In this document: one piece after another, positions 6,602 through 13,595 of the stretch
Position numbering within the stretch: position 1 is the first letter of the stretch
Layout of the letters: every line of letters starts with the position of its first letter
DNA from: a virus
Length of the DNA stretch: 50,611 nt
Virus record (IMG/VR): IMGVR_UViG_3300036466_000252
Location: 1 to 50,611 of that record
Direction: 5' to 3' (one strand)
Notes under the pieces: generated by a model
The model's input: only the letters and a program-made list of their open reading frames with translations
Databases searched by the model: none
What the model was told of the DNA's origin: nothing
Made by a program: the position numbers and the translations under genes

Positions 6602-6871
6602 TTACTGGTCGGCCAGCTTGCCGGCTGCTTCATAGGCGCGGGCAAAAGCCATGCGGCGGGCTTGCGCGGTGCGCCAGACTTCAGCGCGGGCATGCTGGCC
6701 TTGGCCAGCGGCCAATTCTGCACGGGTGCGGGCGGTGTTGGCGTCCACGCGCCAATTGTGGGCGGTGCGCTCGCATTCCTTCTTGTCCATCTGGGCGGCC
6801 TTGCACTCAGCCATCACGGCCTCGGCAATCTGGTCAAGCGGCTTGCCGAAGGTGGTATCGGTCGGGGTCAT
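6602..6871 (-). CDS. Small helical hypothetical protein
   Basis: An 89-residue Ala-, Arg- and Glu-rich protein starting MTPTDTTFGKPLDQ, preceded by GAGG at good spacing. An ATG fifteen bases upstream is the alternative. It is predicted to be almost entirely helical, possibly a coiled coil. It is the first gene of the operon driven by cassette B. Confidence 0.6.
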   Translation of the reverse strand: MTPTDTTFGKPLDQIAEAVMAECKAAQMDKKECERTAHNWRVDANTARTRAELAAGQGQHARAEVWRTAQARRMAFARAYEAAGKLADQ

Positions 6872-6904
6872 TGCGGCGGTCCTCATGTCCTTGGGTGTGG
6901 TGTA

Positions 6905-6935
6905 ACTATACCCCGGACATTGCATGATGTGTAAT
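6905..6935 (-). promoter_or_regulatory. Promoter/operator of repeated cassette B
   Basis: On the reverse strand ATTAC-N7-GCAAT (6919-6935) is followed after 8 bases by TATAGT (6905-6910). One base of the second half-site differs from copies A and C. Confidence 0.75.
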
Positions 6936-6948
6936 ACCGAATGGCAAT

Positions 6949-6973
6949 AAAAAGCCCGACCGTTAGGCCGGGC
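6949..6973 (-). terminator. Leftward terminator of cassette B
   Basis: On the reverse strand the stem GCCCGGCC/GGTCGGGC with loop TAAC is followed by T5ATT. It ends the spike/lectin operon and is fused to the next promoter. Confidence 0.85.
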
Positions 6974-7003
6974 AGTTATTAGCGGCTGGCGGCTGGGCGT
7001 CTA

Positions 7004-7783
7004 TCAGCGGCCGGCACGCTCCATAAGCATGGCTTCCACCTGCGCCATTTCCGGGTCAGTCAGGTTCTTGCTGAACGCCACTGCAGCAGCGATGCCGCAA
7101 TCGGGCCGGACTATGGCGCTTGCGCCGTCAGGATTCAGTATTCCGAAGCCAAGGCCGTTGACGACTTCCCGGTCTGATAGGTCGTATTCAAGCGCGACAT
7201 ACTCGGCACCATTGACCCGGAAGACCACCCGGTTATTGATCTTATCGATGTTGACGATAAGGACGTTCAGTGAGCCGGCGTCCAGCTTTGGCCCGACATA
7301 CGCGGAGGCGTTCCCTGTCGTCACGCCAGCGAAGACAAGCTGAAGCCCGTCTTCTGAGCCTGTCGGACCGTTACTCATGTACCATGCGCGCTGGGCTGAC
7401 TCCGTGTTGGTGTTCGCTTCGAAAGAACCGAATGACACACCTTGAGTGCAGACAATGCCGACAGTGATGGAGCCTGACGCATCGAACCCCGGAATGGTCA
7501 GCGCAGCCGCTGGCGTGGTGGGCATGTAGATCAGGTTCCCATCAGGCCCGGGCGACATGTGGTCGCTGACTTTCTCGGCACCATACAGCAGGTATTCTTC
7601 GTCAGAAATGCGGTCTAAAAACCGGTCATCTGACGCCTGCATATCCCACTCCTCGACGCCCGGCCACGCGGCAAGGCTGTCAATGTTGGCCACCGCGATT
7701 TCGTTTGAGGTGACGTCTAGCGTCGGATACCCGGCGATTGACTCAGACCCCGGGAAAAAGATGCCTTTACGTACTGCTTCCAT
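7004..7783 (-). CDS. Putative lectin-like virion protein
   Basis: A 259-residue protein starting MEAVRKGIFFPG. The C-terminal 150 residues are beta-rich with short alternating strands (SITVGIVCTQGVSFGSF; LNVLIVNIDKINNRVVFRVN), consistent with a concanavalin A/LamG-like jelly roll. A final acidic helix ends in MLMERAGR. It lies eleven bases downstream of the tail-spike gene in the same operon, so it is probably a receptor-binding partner or cap of that spike. The fold is inferred from strand pattern only. Confidence 0.6.
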   Translation of the reverse strand: MEAVRKGIFFPGSESIAGYPTLDVTSNEIAVANIDSLAAWPGVEEWDMQASDDRFLDRISDEEYLLYGAEKVSDHMSPGPDGNLIYMPTTPAAALTIPGFDASGSITVGIVCTQGVSFGSFEANTNTESAQRAWYMSNGPTGSEDGLQLVFAGVTTGNASAYVGPKLDAGSLNVLIVNIDKINNRVVFRVNGAEYVALEYDLSDREVVNGLGFGILNPDGASAIVRPDCGIAAAVAFSKNLTDPEMAQVEAMLMERAGR

Positions 7784-7794
7784 GGTGTTGCCCC

Positions 7795-10221
7795 TTAGTT
7801 CAGTGTGATTTGGTCGCGGAAGGCTACTAGCCAATTGTATACCGGCTTCCCGTCATAGCGTGAAACGTCGCGGTAATCCTGATCTCTGATATTGCCCCGC
7901 GCTCCGTTGCTTGGCTGCGTGAACCCCGCAACCTGCATGGCGTAAGAAATGTAATCGCCTGCAGCGATGTTTTCGGCGGCAGTGATAATGATTTTCGTGC
8001 CGGTGTAGTCCACTTCAATTCCGGTAATTGTCCCACTTTCCAGTGTGAAACCATAGTCGCCCGGGTCGCTTATGGTGTCCGTGTCAATGACCAGCCTTCC
8101 GACCGGCCCCGGCGTGCGGTCATGCCCGCTCGGTGTGTTGTTCATTTGCAGGGTGATGGTGTTGCCGCTGGCGGTTATTGACAGCGGCATAAGAGGGTCC
8201 CAGCCGTACCCCATCAGCGCCAGACGCTCGACGCGACAATCAAGCTCGCCTGTCTTGACGTAGCCCTCTGCCAGCATGTGGTATCGGTCGAAATAGGGGT
8301 ACTGGTATTTTGGGCCGGTCAAGTAGAGGTCGCCATGTGCCTTATGGCAAATGAGCTGCCCCTGCGGGATAGCCGGAATGGTGCCGTCCTCACCAGTATT
8401 GGTCTGCGAGAAAAGCCCCACAGGGGGCACTGCCTGCCCGGTAACGGCCGGAATGTCCACCTGATAATCAGACACCCATTCACGCAGGATGGCCGCATAC
8501 TCCGCATCGGTTGTGGCCTTTTGGTTTTCCCCGTGAACGATCGACACCGACCCTACAAAATGCTGCCAGCCTTCTGCATCGCACAGTGTCTTCACGTTGG
8601 TGACGTTGCGCATGCCGTTGGTGTAGACCGTGCTTCCCTTTTTAAGAAGGGCGTAGGCTGCGCCACCAAAGCCTGATATTGACCCTAGCACCCTCGGATT
8701 GAAGCCTGTCTCCTGATCCGCCCAGCCGCGAAACTTAAAGCCCCAGCCTGAGACAATCGTTTCGCCCAATATTGAGGATGTCGGGTGTGGGCCTTCACGC
8801 ATGGGGATAAAGGTTGTGCTTCCTTCCGGGCTAGCAGGGCGCGGCCCGCCCTCGAGGGTAAGGCAGTATTCAGCGAGATCGCCGGTTTGGTCTTGGGTGA
8901 ACACGTAGCCGTGGCGGCCGTTCTCTATCTCATGATCTGCACTTTCGTCGAGCACAAACCCGCGCGAGCCGATGGATAGTGACTGGCCCGTAACATACTT
9001 GTGGTACAGGACTGCCGACTCGCGCAGCATCTGGCCGGCGGGGGTCAGGGAGACGGCCTCAACCGAAGTTCCATCATCACGCACGCAACGCAGTATCCCG
9101 GATGGCGTCTCGGCTGCTGCCGGCCAGCTGTAACCGTCCGGGGTAATCTGCACTTCAGTGCCAGCCTCCACGGCGAACACATGGTCTTCGGTCCCGGTGT
9201 TCATCACCTTCAGGATGCGCCGGCTGTTGGGGCGGTATTGCGGGTACGTGGCCCGCTCAGGCACAGACAGTTCCGGCTCCGGCTCTGGTGTGGGTACCGT
9301 GCCCCCGTCACGCGAGAAGTCTGTGATAACACTGTCGCCCATTATCATAAGAACGCCGCCAAACCCTTTCGGCCCGCGCGGCAGCACGGTGGAGGCGGTG
9401 ACGTCCTTTTCGCTGTCACGCGAGAAGTCCGTGATAACGCTGTCGCCCATGACAATAAGGACGCCATCGAACTTTCTGTATCCGCGCGGGATGTTGACTG
9501 GCGAATCGAAACCGTAAGGCTCTTTGGTGACCGGCTGCTCGATAACGCTGTCGCCAACAACCAGCACAGCGCCCGAATACCCGGCTGGACCCCGGGGCAA
9601 TGCGCGCACAGTCTCTTCCGTGCTTATATCGCGCGAAAGCCCATCAACGATGCTGTGCCCCGCCACCAACAGTAGGCCCGGGTTATAGAGGTTGCGGCCG
9701 CGCGGCAGTACGCGAAAGCTGGCGAGGTTGAAATTGCTTCCCGCCACCGACGTGAAGAAAGTCTGGTCGCCTGTCTTGCGGGTTCGCGGAAACTTTTTCA
9801 GCCCCGTTGACTTTGCAGCAGCGGCCACGCTGGCAGTGTATTCAGCTGACTCTATTGCGACTTGCGCACTGGCTTGGGCGGCATCGCTGCGCTCGAGCGC
9901 AATAACGGCAGACTCAGAAGCAGAGGCGCTACTTGCGCTAGCTTGCTGCGCCGCAGAAATAGCAGCGTCCAGATCAAGCACCTGAATGCGAGTCGTAAAC
10001 GACAGCGCGCCTTTTTCTGCGCGGAAGTCATAGTTACCGGTAGGGGCTACGAATTGCACCTGACCGTTTTCATCAGTGCTCATGGGGTTCGCCAGCGGGT
10101 TGCCGGCAATGTCCGTCAAGCCTCCGACTAAATCTGTCGTGCCCGCCGCATAAAGGAATACAGCGGCACTCGGAACGATGTTGCCATCGGCATCCTGAAT
10201 GAAACGCGAAATTACTTGCAT
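7795..10221 (-). CDS. Tail spike with SGNH-type (sialate O-acetylesterase-like) domain
   Basis: An 808-residue protein; ATG at 10221 follows GAGGG at good spacing. Residues 1-85 look like a virion-attachment domain, followed by an Ala/Ser-rich coiled-coil-like stretch (86-140). Four 36-residue repeats follow (about 172-305), each containing a (L/I)PRG...GDSV-like core. The catalytic-looking region has GQSLSIG (Ser 414), a Gly-rich FGG block (about 518), HGEN (563-566) and FDRYH (Asp 645, His 648). This order matches SGNH/SASA esterases, which remove O-acetyl groups from surface polysaccharides. It is located 17 kb from the tail genes, between terminators, which suggests separate acquisition. 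Confidence 0.75.
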   Translation of the reverse strand: MQVISRFIQDADGNIVPSAAVFLYAAGTTDLVGGLTDIAGNPLANPMSTDENGQVQFVAPTGNYDFRAEKGALSFTTRIQVLDLDAAISAAQQASASSASASESAVIALERSDAAQASAQVAIESAEYTASVAAAAKSTGLKKFPRTRKTGDQTFFTSVAGSNFNLASFRVLPRGRNLYNPGLLLVAGHSIVDGLSRDISTEETVRALPRGPAGYSGAVLVVGDSVIEQPVTKEPYGFDSPVNIPRGYRKFDGVLIVMGDSVITDFSRDSEKDVTASTVLPRGPKGFGGVLMIMGDSVITDFSRDGGTVPTPEPEPELSVPERATYPQYRPNSRRILKVMNTGTEDHVFAVEAGTEVQITPDGYSWPAAAETPSGILRCVRDDGTSVEAVSLTPAGQMLRESAVLYHKYVTGQSLSIGSRGFVLDESADHEIENGRHGYVFTQDQTGDLAEYCLTLEGGPRPASPEGSTTFIPMREGPHPTSSILGETIVSGWGFKFRGWADQETGFNPRVLGSISGFGGAAYALLKKGSTVYTNGMRNVTNVKTLCDAEGWQHFVGSVSIVHGENQKATTDAEYAAILREWVSDYQVDIPAVTGQAVPPVGLFSQTNTGEDGTIPAIPQGQLICHKAHGDLYLTGPKYQYPYFDRYHMLAEGYVKTGELDCRVERLALMGYGWDPLMPLSITASGNTITLQMNNTPSGHDRTPGPVGRLVIDTDTISDPGDYGFTLESGTITGIEVDYTGTKIIITAAENIAAGDYISYAMQVAGFTQPSNGARGNIRDQDYRDVSRYDGKPVYNWLVAFRDQITLN
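9307..9708 (-). repeat. Four 36-residue (108-bp) coding repeats in the tail spike
   Basis: The repeat units begin every 36 residues with L/I-PRG and contain a hydrophobic strand followed by G(D/H)S(V/I). The last two units are nearly identical (MGDSVITDFSRD in both). The strict spacing suggests a repeated beta-structural module in a trimeric stalk. Confidence 0.75.
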
Positions 10222-10349
10222 CAATCGGCCCTCGGGAGTGGCGGCCGGTTAGGCCGCTGGTCGTGTTGTACCGCGAAGATAATATCCGCGCGGGCACTTA
10301 TCATCACCAGTTTATCAGGGTGCAGGCGGGATGCCTTGACTACAGGGAC

Positions 10350-10375
10350 AAAAACCCCGGCGCGATGGCCGGGGT
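10350..10375 (-). terminator. Leftward terminator upstream of the spike gene
   Basis: On the reverse strand CCCCGG...CCGGGG is followed by five T. It separates the LPD29 operon from the spike gene. The following 125 bases contain TATTAT-like and GATAAA-like boxes that could form a separate spike promoter, and a GCGGCC/GGCCGC hairpin in the leader. Confidence 0.8.
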
Positions 10376-10395
10376 CGGTGGCGGTTGTGCCGGCG

Positions 10396-10683
10396 CTATG
10401 GGCTTCCCAGCTGGAAGCGGCGGTTGGCTATCTGCAGGCACTGGTTTATGGCCATTTCGTCCGCGACCAGCCCTAGCTCGCCCCACGTCTTCGCCGCCTG
10501 TTCCTCATGCTCATCGACCGCTACGCGCCCGGGGTCAGTCATGCGGATCATCTGACGGCTGTGCTCGTAGTCGTGCAGGTGGCGGCGCAGCCGGGGCGCT
10601 ATCTGGTCGCGCATCACCTGCCGGGTGCCGGCGTCATTCGGATTGCCGTGGATGCAGGCGGCCATCATGTCATTCATTTCCAT
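10396..10683 (-). CDS. Small hypothetical protein
   Basis: A 95-residue protein starting MEMNDMMAACIHG after GGAGCAACACC. It is helical, rich in His, Arg and Met (RRHLHDYEHSRQMIRM), and has no membrane segment. Translation is coupled to the small gene upstream, whose stop lies just inside this gene. Not recognised. Confidence 0.6.
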   Translation of the reverse strand: MEMNDMMAACIHGNPNDAGTRQVMRDQIAPRLRRHLHDYEHSRQMIRMTDPGRVAVDEHEEQAAKTWGELGLVADEMAINQCLQIANRRFQLGSP

Positions 10684-10846
10684 GGTGTTGCTCCTTCTCA
10701 TCATTGGCGGGTGCCACGCTGGCCACCCTGTCAGCGCCGAACTTGCTGTCGGCAATGGCTTGGGCTTCGTCCCGGGTGGCACCGCCCGTGCTCAGCATGG
10801 TCAGGGCGGTGCCGTCGCGCATGGTCACGCGGTAAACCTGCATCAT
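10670..10846 (-). CDS. Very small hypothetical protein
   Basis: A 58-codon gene. Its start ATGATG overlaps the stop of the upstream gene (ATGA) and its stop overlaps the next start by 14 bases. The sequence starts MMQVYRVTMRDGTALT and continues to an Asp/Ala-rich helix (DEAQAIADSKFGADRV). The coupling on both sides and regular codon use support a real gene of unknown function. Confidence 0.6.
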   Translation of the reverse strand: MMQVYRVTMRDGTALTMLSTGGATRDEAQAIADSKFGADRVASVAPANDEKEQHHGNE

Positions 10847-12165
10847 GGGGCGCAGGCCATCAGGGCTTTGCGCAGGGCAATGGCTTCAGCGAAGCACTCC
10901 TTGCTGCGCAGCGCCTTGATTGCGTCCTCGGCCGCCGCATACAGGTCGGGCAGGCCGCTGGGGGCGTCTTCCTGCTCGTCCTCGGGTGCTTGCACGAGTT
11001 CGCTGCTGTGCCACCAGCGCAGCCCCTGCAGGGGCGACATAAGCAGGCAGCCGCCGTTGTGCATCACCTCCGCCACCATGGCGCGCTCTGACTGGTCATT
11101 GTGCAGGGTGACCATCTGGCCCGGTTCGATGGGGTCAGGCTGGTGCTGTTCGGCGGCCGTAAACTTCAGCTCGACGGCTTCGATAGAGGTCTTGCCTTCA
11201 CCTGTGGGCAGCACCAGCGGGGCGACTTTCATCTCGCCTTCGCCCTGCACCAGCGCGGCCTCGTCGTAATGCTGGCCGTCATTGCCGTTCTGGCCGATGG
11301 CCTCGATGCGTGCGTCGGTGGCGTCCACCCACTGCTCGAGTTCAATGGTGCGCCCGCTCATGCTGACCAGATACCACTCTGCATCTGACCCGATAGCCCA
11401 CATCCAGCCGGTCAGGGCTTCCGGGACTTTCGCCACGCTGCCCGCACCGCCGTTTTCAGGCCAGATTTCAACCGCGTCGGCAACAATGGCCAGCGCTTCT
11501 TCGCGCGGCGTGGCGTCGGCCATGGCGGCCCGGTCCGGCAGGTCATCGTAATCAGCGGCGGTGACGACTTCGGCCGGGTTGTTGATGCGCTGCAGGGTCC
11601 AAACGCCTTCCGTGCAGCCCCACATCCAGCCATTGATGCTGACCGGCTCGGCAGCCATGCGCTTGCCGGCGCGGCCCTCGGTCGGCCACTTGGGCATGGC
11701 GTTGCGCAGCACTTCTATGACCTCTTCGCGCGGCGTAGTGGTGTCGACTTCTGACCGCTCGAAGATGGCCTGACGCATGCTCAACGCGCCCAGCTCCTGC
11801 ACGATTTCATCGTCGGTTGCGTCTTCGCTAAGGCCGGCATCATCCGCCAGCTCGGTGCGCAGCTTCGCCTTCATGCCGGGCGACAGGGTGCGCTCGACGT
11901 CAATGAACTTGACCGTATGATGCAGCGGGTTGTTCTCGGTGGTTTCGTAGCTGTCGGTCATGCCGTTGAAGGTGCCGGCTTTGAACTTGCTGACCACCGC
12001 CGCCACGTCTGCTTCACGCGGGCCGTCTGTCCAGCGGATATTCACGCTGTCGCCGCCTGCATAGGTTTCGCTGGTCACGCTGAATTTCACGTCGCTGAAG
12101 CGGTCCTTGAGTTCTGCGCGTACTGCCTTGGCGGTCATTGCTGCGTTGCTCGGGGTGCGGGCCAT
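10843..12165 (-). CDS. LPD29-like domain protein
   Basis: A 440-residue protein starting MARTPSNAAMTAKAV, chosen because GAGG lies nine bases upstream. Residues 10-70 (AELKDRFSDVKFSV, then SVNIRWTDGP and FNGMTDSYE) resemble the large-polyvalent-protein-associated domain LPD29, found in phage and conjugative-element proteins. Two central repeats follow (about 160-205 and 230-275), each with GWMW and an R/E-rich lead-in, perhaps a tandem small domain. The C-terminus is helical (AAAEDAIKALRSKECF). It may be delivered to or act in the host cytoplasm early; function unknown. First gene after cassette C. Confidence 0.6.
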   Translation of the reverse strand: MARTPSNAAMTAKAVRAELKDRFSDVKFSVTSETYAGGDSVNIRWTDGPREADVAAVVSKFKAGTFNGMTDSYETTENNPLHHTVKFIDVERTLSPGMKAKLRTELADDAGLSEDATDDEIVQELGALSMRQAIFERSEVDTTTPREEVIEVLRNAMPKWPTEGRAGKRMAAEPVSINGWMWGCTEGVWTLQRINNPAEVVTAADYDDLPDRAAMADATPREEALAIVADAVEIWPENGGAGSVAKVPEALTGWMWAIGSDAEWYLVSMSGRTIELEQWVDATDARIEAIGQNGNDGQHYDEAALVQGEGEMKVAPLVLPTGEGKTSIEAVELKFTAAEQHQPDPIEPGQMVTLHNDQSERAMVAEVMHNGGCLLMSPLQGLRWWHSSELVQAPEDEQEDAPSGLPDLYAAAEDAIKALRSKECFAEAIALRKALMACAP

Positions 12166-12197
12166 GTCGTCAATCCTCATTGCGTTGGTGTGGGGTA

Positions 12198-12229
12198 ACT
12201 ATACCGCGCATCATTACCAGTTGTGTAAT
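12198..12229 (-). promoter_or_regulatory. Promoter/operator of repeated cassette C
   Basis: On the reverse strand ATTAC-N7-GTAAT (12213-12229) is followed after 9 bases by TATAGT (12198-12203). The dyad is identical to that of cassette A over all 17 bases. Confidence 0.75.
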
Positions 12230-12242
12230 ACCGTTTGGCAAT

Positions 12243-12268
12243 AAAAACCCGGCTTTTTAGGGCCGGGT
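12243..12268 (-). terminator. Leftward terminator of cassette C
   Basis: On the reverse strand ACCCGGC...GCCGGGT is followed by TTTTAT. It ends the DUF2303 operon and leads directly into the next promoter. Confidence 0.85.
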
Positions 12269-12290
12269 CGTTATAAGGCGGGCAGGGTGG

Positions 12291-13079
12291 TTACAGGCGG
12301 CCATCCAGCAGCAGGACTTCAGGCAGCTGCTCGGCAAACGCCTTGCGCATGTGGTTGAAAGCGTCCTCGGCAATCACTTCCGGGTTGACCAGATCGACGC
12401 GCATTTTCAGTTGACCATCAGCGACGCGGTGACGAAGACGGGCCTGCATGGCGTAAGCCGCATCGCCACGGTAGACCGGGATCGTGACGGTCAGTTCGCT
12501 GGGCAGCTCGACGGTGCCCTTCTGGTTCTCTTCGCTGTACTGCAGGGAGAATTCGCCGTTGGCAAGGTTCTTGGCAGCGCCAAAGGTGGCCTTCTTGATC
12601 GACTTGAAGTTCAGCGCCATTTGCAGCAGCTCGCCGCCTGTCGGCTTGGTCACGTCGCCGCAGCGATCCTCAAGGAAGAGCGCGAATTGCTCCTGCCCCA
12701 TCCAGCTGCCATCGGCCTCCTTCCACGCCTGCCATTCGCGGGACAACGGGCACGCGTAGCTGGCGGCGTGGGTGCTGCGTGTCGGCAGGCCCGGGGCTTC
12801 GTGGTAGTCGAGGTGCGCGATAAAGGTGCTGCGGTCAGCGTCAGCCGCCACGATAGCGGCGTCAGTGGCAAAGCGCTTGACGTAGGCCACGAAGCTTTCG
12901 GCGGTCAGCATCTTGACGCTGGCCTCGATGCGGTACGGACGCTCCTGCAGGTGCTCAAGGTCGTGCAGGGTGTAGCGGTCAGACAGGGCCATGGCCGGGC
13001 GATCAACTGCGTCTTTGTCCTTGATGACAATGCCCGGCGTTTGCACGTCTGCTGCGGTGATGCTGGTCTGGTTGCTCAT
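12291..13079 (-). CDS. DUF2303 (YfdQ-like) family protein
   Basis: A 262-residue protein. The pattern of an early HDLEHLQERPYRI segment, SFVAYVKRFATD, FIAHLDYHE, LSREWQAWKEADG, QEQFALFLED and a beta-rich C-terminal half matches DUF2303, which includes prophage protein YfdQ. The family is common in phage early regions, but its biochemical role is unknown to me. It is encoded 30 bases downstream of the partner gene at 13110-13487, an arrangement I recall from other phages. Confidence 0.8.
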   Translation of the reverse strand: MSNQTSITAADVQTPGIVIKDKDAVDRPAMALSDRYTLHDLEHLQERPYRIEASVKMLTAESFVAYVKRFATDAAIVAADADRSTFIAHLDYHEAPGLPTRSTHAASYACPLSREWQAWKEADGSWMGQEQFALFLEDRCGDVTKPTGGELLQMALNFKSIKKATFGAAKNLANGEFSLQYSEENQKGTVELPSELTVTIPVYRGDAAYAMQARLRHRVADGQLKMRVDLVNPEVIAEDAFNHMRKAFAEQLPEVLLLDGRL

Positions 13080-13109
13080 AGTCTGGTCGTCTCGTCGGTG
13101 GGCGGGTGG

Positions 13110-13487
13110 TTATGCGTTGCGCACGATGCGCGGGGTGTCAGTCACGGCGCGGGCGTCCTGCTCGTTGCGCGTCTCCACTTCGCGCAGATCGAGGGCGCGC
13201 TGGTCCGGGTCGTTGCGCAGCAGGTCGCCATCGGCAGTAGACCACATGATCGCCTCGGCACGGTCGGCCTCCGGGGCTTTGTGCGTGATGGTCGGGGTGA
13301 TCTTCATGGTGTTCTCATCAGCGCGGTTCAGCATGCCGATCTTCAGGTTGAGGCTTACGGTACCCTGCTTGCCGGTTTCGCGGACGGCGCGCACAACTTC
13401 CGCCAGCACTTCGGTCAATTCGTCGTCAAGCATGCCCTTGGACATGAAGGCAATCTGCTGGCTGAATGGGGTCTTTTCTGCGGACAT
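13110..13487 (-). CDS. Conserved hypothetical protein next to DUF2303
   Basis: A 125-residue protein preceded by AAGGTG. The N-terminal half is helical (LDDELTEVLAEVVRAVRETG), followed by strands (GTVSLNLKIGML; TMKITPTITHKAP) and an acidic/basic tail. The upstream spacer contains a perfect GGCCTGC/GCAGGCC hairpin (about 13513-13537) that could act in transcript control. It probably works with the DUF2303 protein, based on position only. Confidence 0.65.
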   Translation of the reverse strand: MSAEKTPFSQQIAFMSKGMLDDELTEVLAEVVRAVRETGKQGTVSLNLKIGMLNRADENTMKITPTITHKAPEADRAEAIMWSTADGDLLRNDPDQRALDLREVETRNEQDARAVTDTPRIVRNA

Positions 13488-13595
13488 GTCGTTACACCTT
13501 ATGTAAACGGATGGCCTGCATTTCTGGGCGGCAGGCCGTGCGCCCTAGGGGTTCAATATTACCGTAGGCATTACGCGCAGCGCAATGCCTTGCCG

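Noticed and set aside
9307-9708. Regular 108-bp repeats as a CRISPR-like array
   Set aside because: The repeats are coding, contiguous without spacers, and conserved at the protein level.
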